A DNA stretch of 64,000 bases from Bretschneidera sinensis (Eukaryota > Streptophyta > Magnoliopsida > Brassicales > Akaniaceae). The translations under genes and the position numbers were made by a program. Of this stretch, positions 21,990 through 34,092 are shown piece by piece. The notes beneath the pieces are model-generated. The model was not told where the DNA came from, made no database searches, and was given only the letters and a program-made list of their open reading frames with translations. The stretch lies in contig CM043705.1 of assembly GCA_023935145.1 (NCBI GenBank), forward strand, positions 88,136,084 through 88,200,083, in the 5' to 3' direction. Position 1 is the stretch's first letter; the number at the start of each line of letters is the position of its first letter.

Positions 21990-22950
21990 GACGACTAATA
22001 GATGGTTGAAGAAAGGATGTGAAGAGTATTTGGCATACATAATGGATTCTGGAAAGGAAAATAGAAAGTTGGAAGAAATCTTACTGGTGAAAGATTTTCT
22101 GATGTGTTTCGTGATGAGTTGTCAAGGTTGCCTCCCAGTAGGGAGATTAAATCCTCTATTGATGTGATATCAGGTTCATCACATATATCTAATAGCACCT
22201 TAAAAAATGACACCCACTGGGTTAAGAGAGTTGAAAGTTCAAGAGTTGTTAGACAATAATTTATTCGACCAAGTGTGTCACCATGGGGAGCCTTTATATT
22301 GTTTGTGAAAAAGAAATATGAAATGATAAGGTTATGTATAGATTACAGACAGTTGAATAAAATAACCATTAAGAACAAATATCTTTTACCTAGGATAAAT
22401 GAATTGTTTGAGCAGTTGCAAAGAGTGAGAGTATTTTCTAAGATAAACCTAAGACCAGGTTATCACCAGTTGAGCATAGAAAAGGTAGACGTGTCTAAGA
22501 CTGTTTTTAGGACACATTATGGTCATAAGCTTTTTGTGATGTCATTTGGATTAACTAATGTTCCAAAAACATTCATGGACTTGATGAATAGAGTGTTTAA
22601 ACTATATCTTAACAAGTTTATGGTTGTATTTGACTTCCTGATATATTCTAAGAAGGAAGAACAACAAGTGAAACATTAGAGAGGGTGTTGGAGCTTCTAA
22701 GGAGAGAGAAATTATATGCAAAGTTCTCTAAGTGTGAGTGTTGGCTGAATGAAATAACTTTCTTAGAACATGTAATATCGGGAAATGGCATAATAGTTGA
22801 TTTACATAAGGTAGAGGCAATGTTAAGTTGGGAGAGACCAACTAATGTGACTAAAATTAGAATCTTCTTGGGGTTAGCTGGTTATTATAGAAGATTCTTT
22901 TAGAATTTTTCTATTATAGTAATACTATTGAATAGACTGACCAGGAAAGA
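21990..22950 (+). pseudogene. Tekay reverse transcriptase remnant
   Basis: Recognisable blocks are [57 protein letters not shown] and [20 protein letters not shown]. The catalytic loop reads VFDFLIYSK where VFIDDILIYSK is usual, so an in-frame loss removed one catalytic aspartate. Several stops and frame changes interrupt the region. Confidence 0.82.
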
Positions 22951-22984
22951 TGTGAGATTTGTATGGTGAGGGAAGTGTGATAAA

Positions 22985-24330
22985 TTTTTTTTTTCCAATT
23001 ATTAAAGGAGAATTTGACTACAACTCCAATATTGGTGTTTACTTTAAAGATTTGAGACAACATCTATATGGAGCCACTTGTGAGATATTCATGGGTTATA
23101 AGAGTTTGACATACTTACCTACCCAGAGAGAGTTGAATTTGAGGCAAAGATGGTGGATAAAGTTGATTAGTAACTATGACTGTACAATTCACTATCATCT
23201 AGAAAATACGAAAGTGATAGCTAATGCATTGAGTAGAAAATCTATAAGAAGATTGACTACTATTGGAAGTCATGATGTGTAATTGATGATAGATTAAGAG
23301 AGATAATGATGAAGTTGAATATCAGCGATAGAGGATTATGGTTAACAAATATGGTTGTACAGTCATCTATAGTAAAATGCTTAGAGATGCAAGGTAGAGA
23401 TGAAGAGATAGAAAAGATTAAGCATTGAGTGCTTACTAGAAAGCATTTGAGTTTAAAAATTGAAAGAAGGATATTTTGGTATTGGAACATGGAAATTATT
23501 TTCCCAATAATGCAAAGTTGAGAAATGAGAGAATGAGAAAAGCACATGATGATGTATATTCGATGCATCCGAGTAACAATAAGATTTATAGAGGATTGAG
23601 ACAGAAATTTTGGTGGTTAGGATTGAAGAGGGATGTAGCTGAGATTGTGAGGTTGTATGGAGTACCATTGAGTATAATGTCAAATAGAGTTGCTAGATTT
23701 ACATCTTGGTTTTGGAGAGGTTTTGAGAAAGCCACGGGTACACAGTTGCAATTTAATATAATTTTTCATGCTCAGACAGAAAGGATTATTATAGTACTAG
23801 AAGATATGTTAAGGGAAAATGTGATGAGTTTCTCAGTAAGTTGTGCCATCGATTGAAATTGTTTCTAATAATCAGTATCAAACTAGTATTAGGATGGCAC
23901 CGATTGAGACATTGTATGGTAGGAGGTGTAGAACTCCTATATGTTGGGAAGAAATGGGAGAGAGAAATATATTTGGTCCATCAATTATTGAGTTAACAAC
24001 TGAGATAATCAAACTGGCTGGAGAGAACCGTAAAATAGCACTGAGTAGACCGAATAGCTATGCTAATAATAGAAGAAGACCTCTTGAATTTCAAGTAGGC
24101 GATTGGGTGTAATTAAAAATATCTCCATGGAAAGGTGTGTTGAGGATCAAAAAGAAAGAAAAGTTGACTTTGAGGTAAATGGGACCCTATGAGGTTATTG
24201 AGAAAGTTGGGGTAGTTGTGAATAGCCTGGATTTACTTCCAGAGTTGAAGCAGTGACATAACATATTCCATGTTTCACTTTTACGAAAGCACTTACTTAA
24301 TAAATCTCATAATATTTCGAGCTAAGCTAT
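22985..24330 (+). pseudogene. Tekay RNase H tail and integrase remnant
   Basis: KSLTYLPTQRELNLRQRWW and NTKVIANALSRK mark the RNase H end. NNKIYRGLRQKFWW starts the integrase; much of the catalytic core is missing between 23650 and 23660. The C-terminal parts RMAPIETLYGRRCRTP, FQVGDWV, MGPYEVIEKVG and HNIFHVSLLRKHL follow. These fit the Del/Tekay chromovirus clade, though I cannot read a chromodomain. Confidence 0.75.
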
Positions 24331-24561
24331 AGAAATTCAGAAAAATCGAGCTTATATACAAGTACCAGTGAGAATTTTAGACAAAAAAAACAAATCTTGT
24401 ATAATAAAATAATTCCATTAGTTCAAGTTCTGTGGCGGAATAAAGATGTTGAAGAGATTACGTTAAAGCATGAGACAATTATGAAGAAATATTATTCACA
24501 ATTGTTTCTTGAGTTAGGTAAGGAAATTTCGAGGATAAAATTTTTATAAGGTGGGTAGAAT

Positions 24562-25499
24562 TGTAATACCCATATTCATAAAGTAAGGTGAAGAAGGAAA
24601 ACTGTGACAACCAGTATATGCTGAAAATAAATGAAAATCGTGACAGTCGGTATATGTTGAAAATAAATACTATAACAACCAGTATATGCTGGAAATAAAA
24701 GAACCGGGAGGGGGTCGGTCTAAGATAAAAACATATCAACATGTGGTAAGACGTTCCCTAATAATAATTCATGCATTGCATATGTTTTAAATATTAATTG
24801 TATTACTGAAATGCTGAAGTGTTGTTTGTTATTGTAAATTTTATTTATAGGTAAATGAGTCTCACAGAGAGACAGTTATGGTGAGAAAGAAACATAGAAG
24901 TATGATATGATAAGAACCATCTAAATGGTAGACTTTATGCTGTGAATCTCATTACAAGGTAATTATGAGATAATTGATGGTCTTAAGGTGAACCAATATA
25001 TAAGAAGAAGAGATTGATAGAGAATGAGACTTATGATATGTGTAGTGATAGTATAATGCTATTATCAAGTTATGTGAGATATAACTGATTAAATATTGAA
25101 AGACCATTTATGCAAATTGAGTACTTTTAGTAAATTTAATTCACTGAGCTTGTGAAGGTCACCTCTCATTGTACAATGATTTCAGGTAGCAGACATGACA
25201 AATAGTTTGGTGAGTTGAGGTTCAGACGAAATCATTATCTGTAAGCCACGTACGTGTCCACATCTTCAGACTAATGAGAAAATAAAATAGAATTTTATTT
25301 GTAAATATTCATGCATTTTACGTTGTATATAATGTTTAAGTCAAGATCAGAATGATGTATCTCCCCTGTTGAGGGTTGAGGATTGATGTAAAAATTTCTA
25401 TTGGTGTTATTTTTATTGTTGCATATATGTGTCGTGCTGGGATTTTCAAAATGTGATGATACCGTCTCAGGGGTGGCCAACCCAAGATGATTCATTACA
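24562..25499 (+). repeat. Tekay right (3') LTR, short form
   Basis: Starts TGTAATACCCATATTC and ends GATTCATTACA. It is preceded by a purine-rich AAGGTGGGTAGAA tract (about 24549-24561). It lacks the promoter region that is duplicated in the left LTR. Confidence 0.85.
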
Positions 25500-26448
25500 A
25501 TAAGTAACATTATCAAACTCCTTAATCCCACACACCGCTAGGCGCTAGCTCCTCTGCCACATTTCCAAAACACCATCATCCGTTCTATTTTTTTGTTGTA
25601 CTCACAAAGTTATGTCACTCATATGCTTTTTTTTTCTTATCATCATGTTCATAAATGTATGTCTTCCAGCAAGAAAAAGAATGATTCCCTAAGTTTAGTT
25701 TGCTTTTTTTTTTAAAGTAGGTTACACAATGATTAGGAAACAGTGCTTTCTAGTCATTTTTTCATTTCATGTGAGTGAAGTTTGATTTGAACATCGATTT
25801 TTTATGCACTCTTTAAATTATGTTAGCTATCAAGTATTTTTTTTTTCTCATCCATATTTATATCATAAAATATAATATCTTAGTGATAATGTGCAAGAGG
25901 AAGAGTTTAAGTAAATGTCCATAAATTCAATAAGTAAATGTCAACTAGCTTAATTGATAAAATCATTTGTTGTCATAAGATAGTAATAATTGAATCCCAC
26001 TCACACCGAACAGTAAAGGGATAAAAAAGGAAGTGAGTTATCTTCATTTGTGATAGAGAAATTCTTGATTTGATCAAGTCTATTAGAGATAAACTGATCA
26101 AAAGCATGTCATATAGTTATTTGATGGCACGAGAAGAAAGAGAGAAATTCTTTGCGTTCAATGATGGAAGATGCCATTGATATTTCACATATCTCTGGTC
26201 GATCTGGTGTACACTAGAATTTTTTACTTATTATTTGTAAAATTTAACTCCGACAAACCTCCATCGAATAAAAAAGAATATCCCAAATGGCAAAACGATA
26301 TAATTTATGATAACATACAAAGATATAAGCTTGATGTGATATTCTCTTTCTTTTTTTTTCTTTCTTTTCTTCATCATTTGTATTCCTCTAAAAAAGAAAA
26401 CTAACTTTTATCACTGCCGATACGTACCATTTTCCATGTAAAAATGGG
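25500..26448. repeat. Dispersed segment, copy C
   Basis: Matches copy A in order from ATTATCAAACTCCTTAATCC to CCATGTAAAAATGGG, where the second Tat copy begins. It includes TAGCTTAATTGATAAAAT and AATTGAATCCCACTC at 25948-26005, spaced like tRNA A and B boxes. Confidence 0.6.
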
Positions 26449-29325
26449 TGTTGCTGCCAAAAACGTGCTACTGAGCTAGAGGCTAGTTCTTGGGGAACCT
26501 TCACAGGGAAGATGAGGTAAGCTAAAGAGTCATCGGAGGAGAGAGAGGGGATGCCTCCGAAGACTTTCCGATGCCTCTGTTCGTGCAAGTTTTTAGAAGA
26601 ATGGGGCTGCTAGAGCTCTCAATATATAAAATATGATAGATCTCCTCCCTCCTCTGGATATGCATACCTGAGACGCCCACCCATGCCCACATGTCACCTT
26701 GTTGTTTGCTCTGAAGCTATCCATATGTTGTGTCACTATTAAATGATGTGGATGTGACTTTTTCGGATATTGGAAGGGCCATAGCTGTTGACGAGAGGGA
26801 ATAGTGGGAGTTTACCGCGAATGTTGTTCCCAGCCAGCTCAAGGAGGAGGATCTCGAGGTGATCTAAAAGGCATATCGTATTCCAGGTGAATATGCCCTT
26901 AGGTTAGCCAGGGTAAGGGAGAGGGCTTGTGATGCCCTACCGAGTCGCGCACCCTACGAGTTGTGTGTGTACGAGCAACACATGAGGGATGGGCTGCGTT
27001 TCTCTCTGCGCCGTGCTTCGATATTTCAACGTGGCATTGTGCCAGTTATTGCCGAACTCAGTAAGGTTGATAATGGCGTTTATCTGCATCTGCTTAGAAG
27101 TGGGGAGATTGATGAACCTCGATGTTTTCAAGGTCCACTTCCAGATAAGTAAACACGACCAGACTGGATGGGTCGTGATCAGTACTCTCATGAAAAGAAA
27201 ACTGCTGAAGAAGACGCCCTCTTCAATCAAAAAATGGAAGAAGTCTTTCTTCTTCATCCGAGGAGAAAGTGACGAAGTGTTCCACTATTGTGAAGTTTTG
27301 ATCAGGCGGGAAATGTAAGAAGCTGAGCTTCTTCATCGAGAGCAGGAGATGGTGAACGCTATAGTGGCCGCACCCCTGAACGTGGAGGTCTTCTACGATA
27401 AAGAGGAATTGGCGAGGTGCGATCTCTGCCCCCATGCCCCGAATCCTCTATAGAGAGTGGTAACCTCGTGTCCACTTTTTATACTTGCTTTTATTTTGTC
27501 ACTATATTGCTTCATGTCATTCATTTACCCTTTATTTTCGTACTTACAATTTTTCTTTTGGTTGTCTTGGGCAGAGATGGAGGTGATCACTAAGGCTATG
27601 GAGAGGGCCAAAAGACTTACCCTGGAGCGGAGAAAGGCTGCTCAAGTGGAGAAGCAGTCCATTTCCAAGTTTGGGGCCAAGAAGAGGCCTTGGGCCCCCT
27701 CTCCCACTCTTATGGATCTGGAGAGTCCTTTCAGGTGCTCTCTAGAGCCGGAGGCTATTCTGGTTTCCTCTGTCGCCCTCACCTCGTCTCGAGGTGCTGC
27801 CGCTGGGGCGACGATCTTCACACCCAACTGGGGCTTGAAGGTCAACGACTCTGTTTTCTCACACCCCTGGGTAGAGCGAGAACACTTGGTCAATGAGGTC
27901 CCTCCCCGTGACATGCTGGAGCTGTTCCGAAGGCCTGTCGAGGCTCTCTGCTCTACGGTTGAGGCCTTCATTATAATTTTAGCTAACCGAATTTCTTTCG
28001 TCATTCATACCCGAGATACGAGCTATTGGTAGAATCGTTGGAGGTTTTCAGCGTTCCAAGTGCAGGGAACAAGTTTTCCACTTAGTTCCTCAAGCTCGAA
28101 GGTGCTGGGTTGGCATATCCTCTTGATGCGGTATGAACCTTCCCAGTTTGGGGCCAATTTTCCTGTTTCTTGTGGGTGGGACACTTCGTTTTTCCGTCGG
28201 ACGAGGGTGTGCAACTGGAAGCTTCTGCCTCGACCCTGAGAGTTGTAATATTTGGCGGCTCTCTGCTGATAGGCGGCTAATTGAATCTGGGCCTTATCTC
28301 GAGTTTCGTCGAGGAGATCGACATTCATCCATAGAGCTTCATCGTTGTTGTCGTTTTCGAAATTTTGTACTCATAGTGAGGGCACCCCGATCTCCAAGGG
28401 GATGACCATTTCAGAACCGTGGCCATGAAAAAGGGGGTCTCTCCAGTTAGTGCTCGGGCGGTGGTTCGATATGCCCAAAGTACGTTCGGCAAGTGGTTGG
28501 TCCACTGTCTATCTACCTCGTCTAACCTTCTTTTAATGCCTTGCAAAAGCGTTTTTGTGGCTTACTTCGGCTTGTCCATTGGCCTGCGGATACCCGATGG
28601 AAGAGAAGCGGTGCTCAATGTGCAGTTCGTCATAGAATGCCTTGAATCAAGCGCTATCGAATTGTTTACTGTTGTCCGTTATTAGTATTCGGGGAATGCC
28701 GAAGCGACATACTATAGACTTCCAAGCGAAGCTCCGAGCCTGGTGGTCAGTTATACTGGCCTGTGGTTTGACTTCTACCCACTTAGTGAAGTAGTATATC
28801 GCCACAATGAGGTACTTTCGTTGGTTGGGTGCTCCGGTGAAAGGGCCGAGGAGGTCCATCCCCCATATGGCAAAAGAGAGCGGGCTAGTGATCGAGGTGA
28901 GGGGATTTGCCGATCGGCGGGAGATAGTGCAGTACTATTGACAACTCTTGCACTTTTTCACCAATTCCATGGCTTCTTTTCGCATTCCAGGCTAGTAGAA
29001 CCCTTGACGAAGAATTTTGAAGGCTAGGGCTCGGCCTCCAATGTGGTTTCCGCAGACTCCTTCATGAAATCCCGAACGGCATAGTCGGCCTCAGTTGGGC
29101 CTAGGCACTTTAGGTAAGGTGTTGTTAGACCTCTCTTGTATAATTGATCATCTATGACCGTGTAACGCGATGCTTGGGAGATGATTTTTCTAGCTTCGTT
29201 TCTTTCATCCGGGAGCTGGCCATCCCGTAAATACCAGAGGATGGGGTCGACCCAAGTCTTCATGCTGGTTACAGGTAGTATAGAGGTCTCTTCGATACCT
29301 ACCAAGCTCAAGATAACTGATAAGC
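26449..29325 (-). mobile_element. Tat-type Ty3/gypsy element, 3' half, with antisense extra ORF
   Basis: An LTR piece starts at 26449 (TGTTGCTGCC, like 15812). Integrase is coded on the minus strand at 28023-29329, and between the two lies a plus-strand extra ORF. Reading on the minus strand gives integrase, extra ORF in antisense, 3' LTR, an order described for Tat-lineage plant elements. RT, gag and the other LTR are absent, so it is truncated near 29325. The sequence left of 26449 continues in copy A at 10100 without the element, so its insertion point is visible. Confidence 0.7.
26795..28032 (+). pseudogene. Tat-element extra ORF, PF04195-like (second copy)
   Basis: Blocks in several frames run EYALRLARVRERACDAL, SRAPYELCVYEQHMRDG, FNVALCQLLPNSVRLIMAFI and DQTGWVVIST to KKSFFFIRGESDEVFHY. 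A stop and spliced-looking borders follow (a GTAAC donor near 27461 and a TTGTCTTGGGCAG acceptor ending 27573). A last exon-like frame begins MEVITKAMERAKRLTLERRK and ends with TAG at 28030-28032. The family is known from plant gypsy elements without assigned function. A stop (26875) and frame shifts show this copy is decayed. Confidence 0.6.
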
Positions 29326-29329
29326 CCAC
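28023..29329 (-). pseudogene. Tat-type integrase remnant
   Basis: In order on the minus strand there are KTWVDPILWYLRDGQLP and LTTPYLKCLGPTEADYAVR; zinc-binding residues then follow in a second frame. The catalytic core is read from MDLLGPFTGAPNQRKYLIVA (first Asp) and ILITDNSKQFDS (second Asp), with the glutamate region in another frame. The final frame (28023-28328) ends with the C-terminal domain PNWEGSYRIKR and LVPCTWNAENLQRFY. The wording fits the Tat/Ogre branch of gypsy. Its stop overlaps the stop of the plus-strand ORF. Confidence 0.78.
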
Positions 29330-29803
29330 AATAACAACTAATTACTATGCAATTGTCTTATTCCTACATATGGAAAGGGTAAAATGGTCAATGATGATAT
29401 GCATCAAGATCTACTTCATCTTGTTCATATTTGTTTGTCAAAGACTTATTTATATAGAGAATCATAATTATATGATGGAAAAGAATACACTTAATCTAAA
29501 ATATAATTATTAAGTAAGGGTAAAAAAAAAATTTTAGTGAAAGTTTTACACCTTATTCGTAACATATATATTTATGATTTTATGTTCATCCTTTCCTTTT
29601 AATTATGGTAAAATCATTTAGTTAACAAAGGTTTGTGATTGGGATTATCATTTTTTATATTAATTATCACCATGGATTCTTGACGTGGTTCATTTTATAC
29701 CACTACTTTTGAGATTAATTTTGAAAATATCTTGCTACTCGTTTTGTAGACCAAATTTATGAGAAGGTTTTGGTACGAAACAAATTATTGAAAATGTACT
29801 GTC
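29330..29803. other. Spacer before BAHD fragment
   Basis: AT-rich. TACTATGCAATTGTCTTATT at about 29342 recurs in similar form at about 30648, so a small direct repeat brackets the BAHD fragment. Confidence 0.45.
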
Positions 29804-30127
29804 ATGGAGAGAATTTATAATGCAATAAAAGTGACAGACAATGATTATTTAAGATCAACCATTCATTATTCGGAAGAACACCCCAATTTAGAGGCTTTGG
29901 TGCCCAGACAAATAAACCAGATTTATGGATGCCCAAACTTCAATGTTGTCAATTGGATGCCGTTTCCTTTATATGATACGGATTTTGGATGAGGCCGACC
30001 TTTATATACAGGGATTGCAATTGCGTATATTGAAGGATTGAGTGTCATGTTACCAAGCTCAAGAAATGATGGGAGTTTGTCATTGGTAATTTGCCTCAAG
30101 GCTTATCACATGCAACTACTTAACTTG
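29804..30127 (+). pseudogene. BAHD acyltransferase fragment, broken
   Basis: It starts MERIYNAIKVTDNDYLRST and continues through IYGCPNFNVVNWMPFPLYD to a TGA that replaces the tryptophan codon of DFGWG. The downstream frame still reads LPSSRNDGSLSLVICLKAYH. It is more diverged from the copies at 2-301 and 12.8-14.5 kb than those are from each other, so it is an older relic. Confidence 0.8.
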
Positions 30128-31637
30128 TAGAAAAACAAAAACTGAAGAGGCTTAATGTGTTTTAGAAGCAGCATATATATTTTTTTCTAATGTATTACTA
30201 TGAAGGGATGTAAGGAGGAATTTATGTTGAATTTGGTGTTGTGTTAAGTCTATTTTGATGAAATTTATAATTTAGATGCTTGATTTATTTTTGCATGTTT
30301 ACGAGATGGGAGATTGAACTCAAGTCCTTTACACGAAGGATTCAGAGATGATCTCTAGGCCAAGCGGTTCAGGTTGTTTAGCTGCTTGAGTTTGTGTAAT
30401 GTCTTTTGCAGTATTGGCTGCTTGCTGTGTTGTTTTGATCAACTTGAGTACTTATCCCTCAACCTAATTTCTGATTTATGATGGATCAGCATGACTGTTT
30501 ACTTATATAACTCTGCTCTGTTAACGTACATGAACTCTCTTAAATAGAGATGCAAATAAGCTTAATGGTGATTAAAGTATTACATGTGTTTCTCTCTTTA
30601 GCTTTGCCTACCATGTGACTTTTAGTCTAGTAACAAGAATCATTACCTTCTATGCAATCGTCTTAATCCTACAATATAAACCTCGTTGTTTTTAGCTACG
30701 TTATCATATTTTGGAGATGGTTCGGCATATGTGCATTTTAACACCTATGGTTATTATTCCAATTTCTTCAAATCTTGGCCCTTTTTTATAAGTCTTCAAA
30801 AATCAGTCCTTAAAAGGGGACTTAAAATGTGTGGGGAAAATTTTCATGTTTGTTTTTTTAACACTTTTTCGAACATTTTTAACATGATTAGAAAATAACA
30901 TTTTATTTTTTAATATAATATTAAAAAATTGAAAAAACTTTTCCAAAACTCCTATTACATCGAAAAAAGAAATATTATTTTTTAAATTATTAGAAAAATA
31001 TTCAAATTATCAAAGAAAGTATTAAAAAATGAAAATGAAAAACAGAGATGAAATCATGCTCTCAGATGTTGAAACCATGGAAAAAGTCAGATAGAGGAAT
31101 TTTATCTGAAAAGATAGTTGAATTATTGGTGCCTAAATCCGAGTAAGGTGAAACTGCAAGAACTTTTCGTTTCCCAATTTTTTTATCTTATAAGATTAAA
31201 ACACAAAAAAAAAAAACACTTGAAATTTAATTTTAGGGAATAGATCTAATGGTAGTTTAATGCTAGCAATATTATATTTAAACCAGATGATTTGATATAA
31301 TTTTTATTTGGTAATATAATCTTGCCCATTCAAATCAATTAAATAGTTGAGATGAATTTAAATTGAGTCTATGTTCCCTTTCTAAATTGAGAGAACCAGA
31401 ATCTGTACTTGACTAGTTAACCAAACTTGAAAAATCATGACTAAACTTGATTTGTGTATATATGAGACATTTTTATTGGTATGATCTACAACCATGTGGT
31501 AGAACATGAAAGGATAATAGAATACAACAACTTGCAAAATATACAACACACCACATACAAAGCAGAACAACCAGTAGCACTGGGCATAGTCTTAAATAAG
31601 GAAAAGAAAATAGCAGTGAACAGTACAAAACAAATAA
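30128..31637. other. Intergenic and SKIP1-like gene 3' flank
   Basis: No gene supported. The part next to 31637 is presumably the 3' UTR of the F-box gene. Confidence 0.45.
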
Positions 31638-33927
31638 TCAAATTCGGAAAACATCTGTCTGGAATCGCTCATCATACAATCTCCAATGGCCATATCTCTG
31701 TGTGTGGAAGACTGACCTGGGTATGTAGAAATTTGGCTTCTTAATTTCCTTCAAATTCTTCAGATTTGATGAAGCATTGACAATGTCACGATTAGTCAAG
31801 TTTATACACCCAGACAAATCCAAGTACTCCAGATTCTGGCACCCTTCACAAAGTAAAGCAACACCTTTAGCGGATAACTTAGAGAACCGAAGCTCAAGGT
31901 GCTCCAGATTAGGCATAAATTTCCCGATTGCAGCGGCTTCTGAATCCCCATCTTGAGGGCACGCATTTAAATACTCATTAGGCACAACTCCAACGTGTTG
32001 CGAAGGATCTATCCAATTCATGAGATTTCGCTTGAGAATCTTAAGATTTGGGCAATTGCTCCCTATCATCAACAGAGATTCATGAGATATTTCGTAGCAA
32101 TAACTGATATCAAGTTCCCCAAGCTTGGGGCACCAAAAAGCTATCTTAGCCATGGATGCATCAGTAACATTTGGGCAGCTCTTAATTGAAAGAACCTCAA
32201 GGTTAGGGCACCTGCAAATGTAACATGTGAAATATAAGCCATAGCTAACAGGATTTTATAGCAAAAATCCAACTGCAGGTAATAGAGGCAAAATACTAAA
32301 GATTACCAAACCAAGTAGTTGCTTTGCAATAGCAAATGAAACAAATTGACACCTACAGTGCAATCTGATGGTCCCATTTGTGCCAAAATTCCTAACCTAA
32401 TACTTACAACTATCCACAGTTTCGCTCAGTAGAGATTGTTTTCATAGTAAGGCCCCCTTTTTACTTATTGTACGCTACAGCATGACCCCTAAGGAATACG
32501 TTCAGCACCTTTTAATTTTCTTCCTAAGCTTAAATTTTTCTAGTAAAAATTGACATCAATATACAGTGTTTAGAGCCAAAATATTGGATATTGACACCAG
32601 CTAATGCAAAAAAGTTAAAAACTACTTCCATGTCCAAGCCACAATTAGAAATATCACAATATCAACACAAACAGGGTAAAGAAAAAACAACAATTTACAT
32701 GACACCAATATCCAGCATTAGAACCAATATATTGAAACCTTTCATTTAATGAAAAGAACAAAGAAGATTAGAAGAACAACTACTTCCATGACCAAGCCAC
32801 AATATCACAATATTTGCATCACAACAACCGCAAGGATGTACCAACCTTTTTTTGTTTTCTCTACAAAATTTACATTTTCACTGATATATATCTATATCCC
32901 TAAAAGTTATCAGTTCGTAATTTTACTCATAGCATAAAAAGTTATTTAACCTTTCTTCCTTTCATGTGGTGTTAAGTTACTAGTACTGATCTTAATATCT
33001 TGTATAACACCTAAAGGTGTGTCAAAACTCCATATTGCATCAATATTTTGATGATAACCGTCCATTTGGAATAAATAAATTCCAAATATTTTATGAAATT
33101 CACTTGCAATTCTATAGGTTTTTATGTTTGTAAAGCTAATAAACTTTTGAATTCATTTGTAAATGAGTTCCTATGGAATTGAGTAAGCTCATACGAATTC
33201 CTATCAAAATTAATAGAATTTGCCGTCATTGATTTCAAACGGAGGGGATCCTAACTGTTTTCCCTATACGGTTAATAAGGTAGATCATTTGTATCAAAGC
33301 GCATATTAATTTGTCAATTATAGATCTTATTCATAATTATTTTAACCCAAAACATGCATAAATTCATCAATCAAACATTTTCAAACTTTCAATTTAGCTA
33401 TCCTTATATTTCTCAAAAAAAAAAAAAAAATAGTTCTCCTTACCCGAAGCCTTTATATACCCATCAAAACCAATAATTAAGAGCAAAATCAGTACGCATA
33501 CATAAACAAAAATACATATATACAGAAGTACGTACGTGTGTACATGTGTATGTATGACATACCTTTCTGCGGCGTATAAGAGAGAGCGATCAGAGCAGTG
33601 CCTGATGCGAATCTCGGTGAGATTGCCGTCGCTCCAATCGACGACAGATCGAAGCATGGAATCGATCTTCCTCTCGAACTCGGGGGACCAAAAACGAGTC
33701 GACTCGGCGGACGAGTCGAACCGAGTCTCGAGGTCGAAGACCGAGTGAAGCGAAGGATCCTTGCAGGCGCTTAGCCACGACTTGCACACCAGCATGGGCC
33801 CTGTCCATCGCCGGTCCAAGGTGAGTCGAGAGAGGATGTTGGTGAGGCACTCCTGAGTCAGATCCGCCCAGTCGGATCTGAGTCCTGACTCGGTCTCTCC
33901 TCCTCCTCCTCCTCCTTTGTCGTCCAT
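31638..33927 (-). CDS. SKIP1: F-box/LRR protein, SKIP1-like (two exons)
   Basis: Exon 1 is 33563-33927 and exon 2 is 31638-32211, with a 1351-bp GT-AG intron. Together they give 312 residues; Arabidopsis SKIP1 is about 300. The splice falls inside the arginine codon of AAERCPN. After a glycine/acid start, the F-box is at about residues 20-60 (WADLTQECLTNILSRLTL, then RRWTGPMLVCKSW). Leucine-rich-repeat strands follow (CPNLEVLSIKSCPNVTDASM, CPKLGELDISYCYEISHESL, MPNLEHLELRFSKLSAKGV, CQNLEYLDLSGC), then EIKKPNFYIP. F-box proteins of this type bind SKP1/ASK1 in SCF ubiquitin ligases and select targets through the LRRs. No damage is seen. The start methionine is the first in frame that gives the family N-terminus. 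Confidence 0.92.
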
Positions 33928-34081
33928 TTTTCTTGGTGATCGGTTTGTATCTTCCTTTGCGGATGGCAGTGTTCCGTGCTTCCGTTGAAGAGCTTTGTGG
34001 ATAATTTTCACACAAAAAAAAACACTACTCCTAGTTTTGTGGATAACAACATGGACAGTAAGGTCGTGAGTAGGAAAGGGC

Positions 34082-34088
34082 ATTTTAT
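34082..34088 (-). promoter_or_regulatory. Candidate TATA box of the SKIP1-like gene
   Basis: TATAAAA on the minus strand, about 155 bases upstream of the ATG at 33927. Position is plausible; no other support. Confidence 0.35.
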
Positions 34089-34092
34089 AGCT

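Larger units (their letters stand above)
18118..25499 (+). mobile_element. Ty3/gypsy retrotransposon, Del/Tekay type, degenerate
   Basis: The left LTR is 18118-20525 and the right LTR 24562-25499, both TGTAAT...TTACA. A TGGTATCAAAGC primer site follows the left LTR. Protease, RT, RNase H and integrase remnants appear in gypsy order on the plus strand. The right LTR is about 1.5 kb shorter because it lacks the region matching about 18150-19640. No adjacent target-site duplication was found (AACGG on the left, ATAAG on the right), so one junction was probably rearranged. The right flank also does not continue the interrupted left flank. Confidence 0.85.

Noticed and set aside
33536..33748. Plus-strand frame opposite the SKIP1-like first exon
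   Set aside because: Shadow of the exon; the minus frame has the F-box signature and correct splicing.
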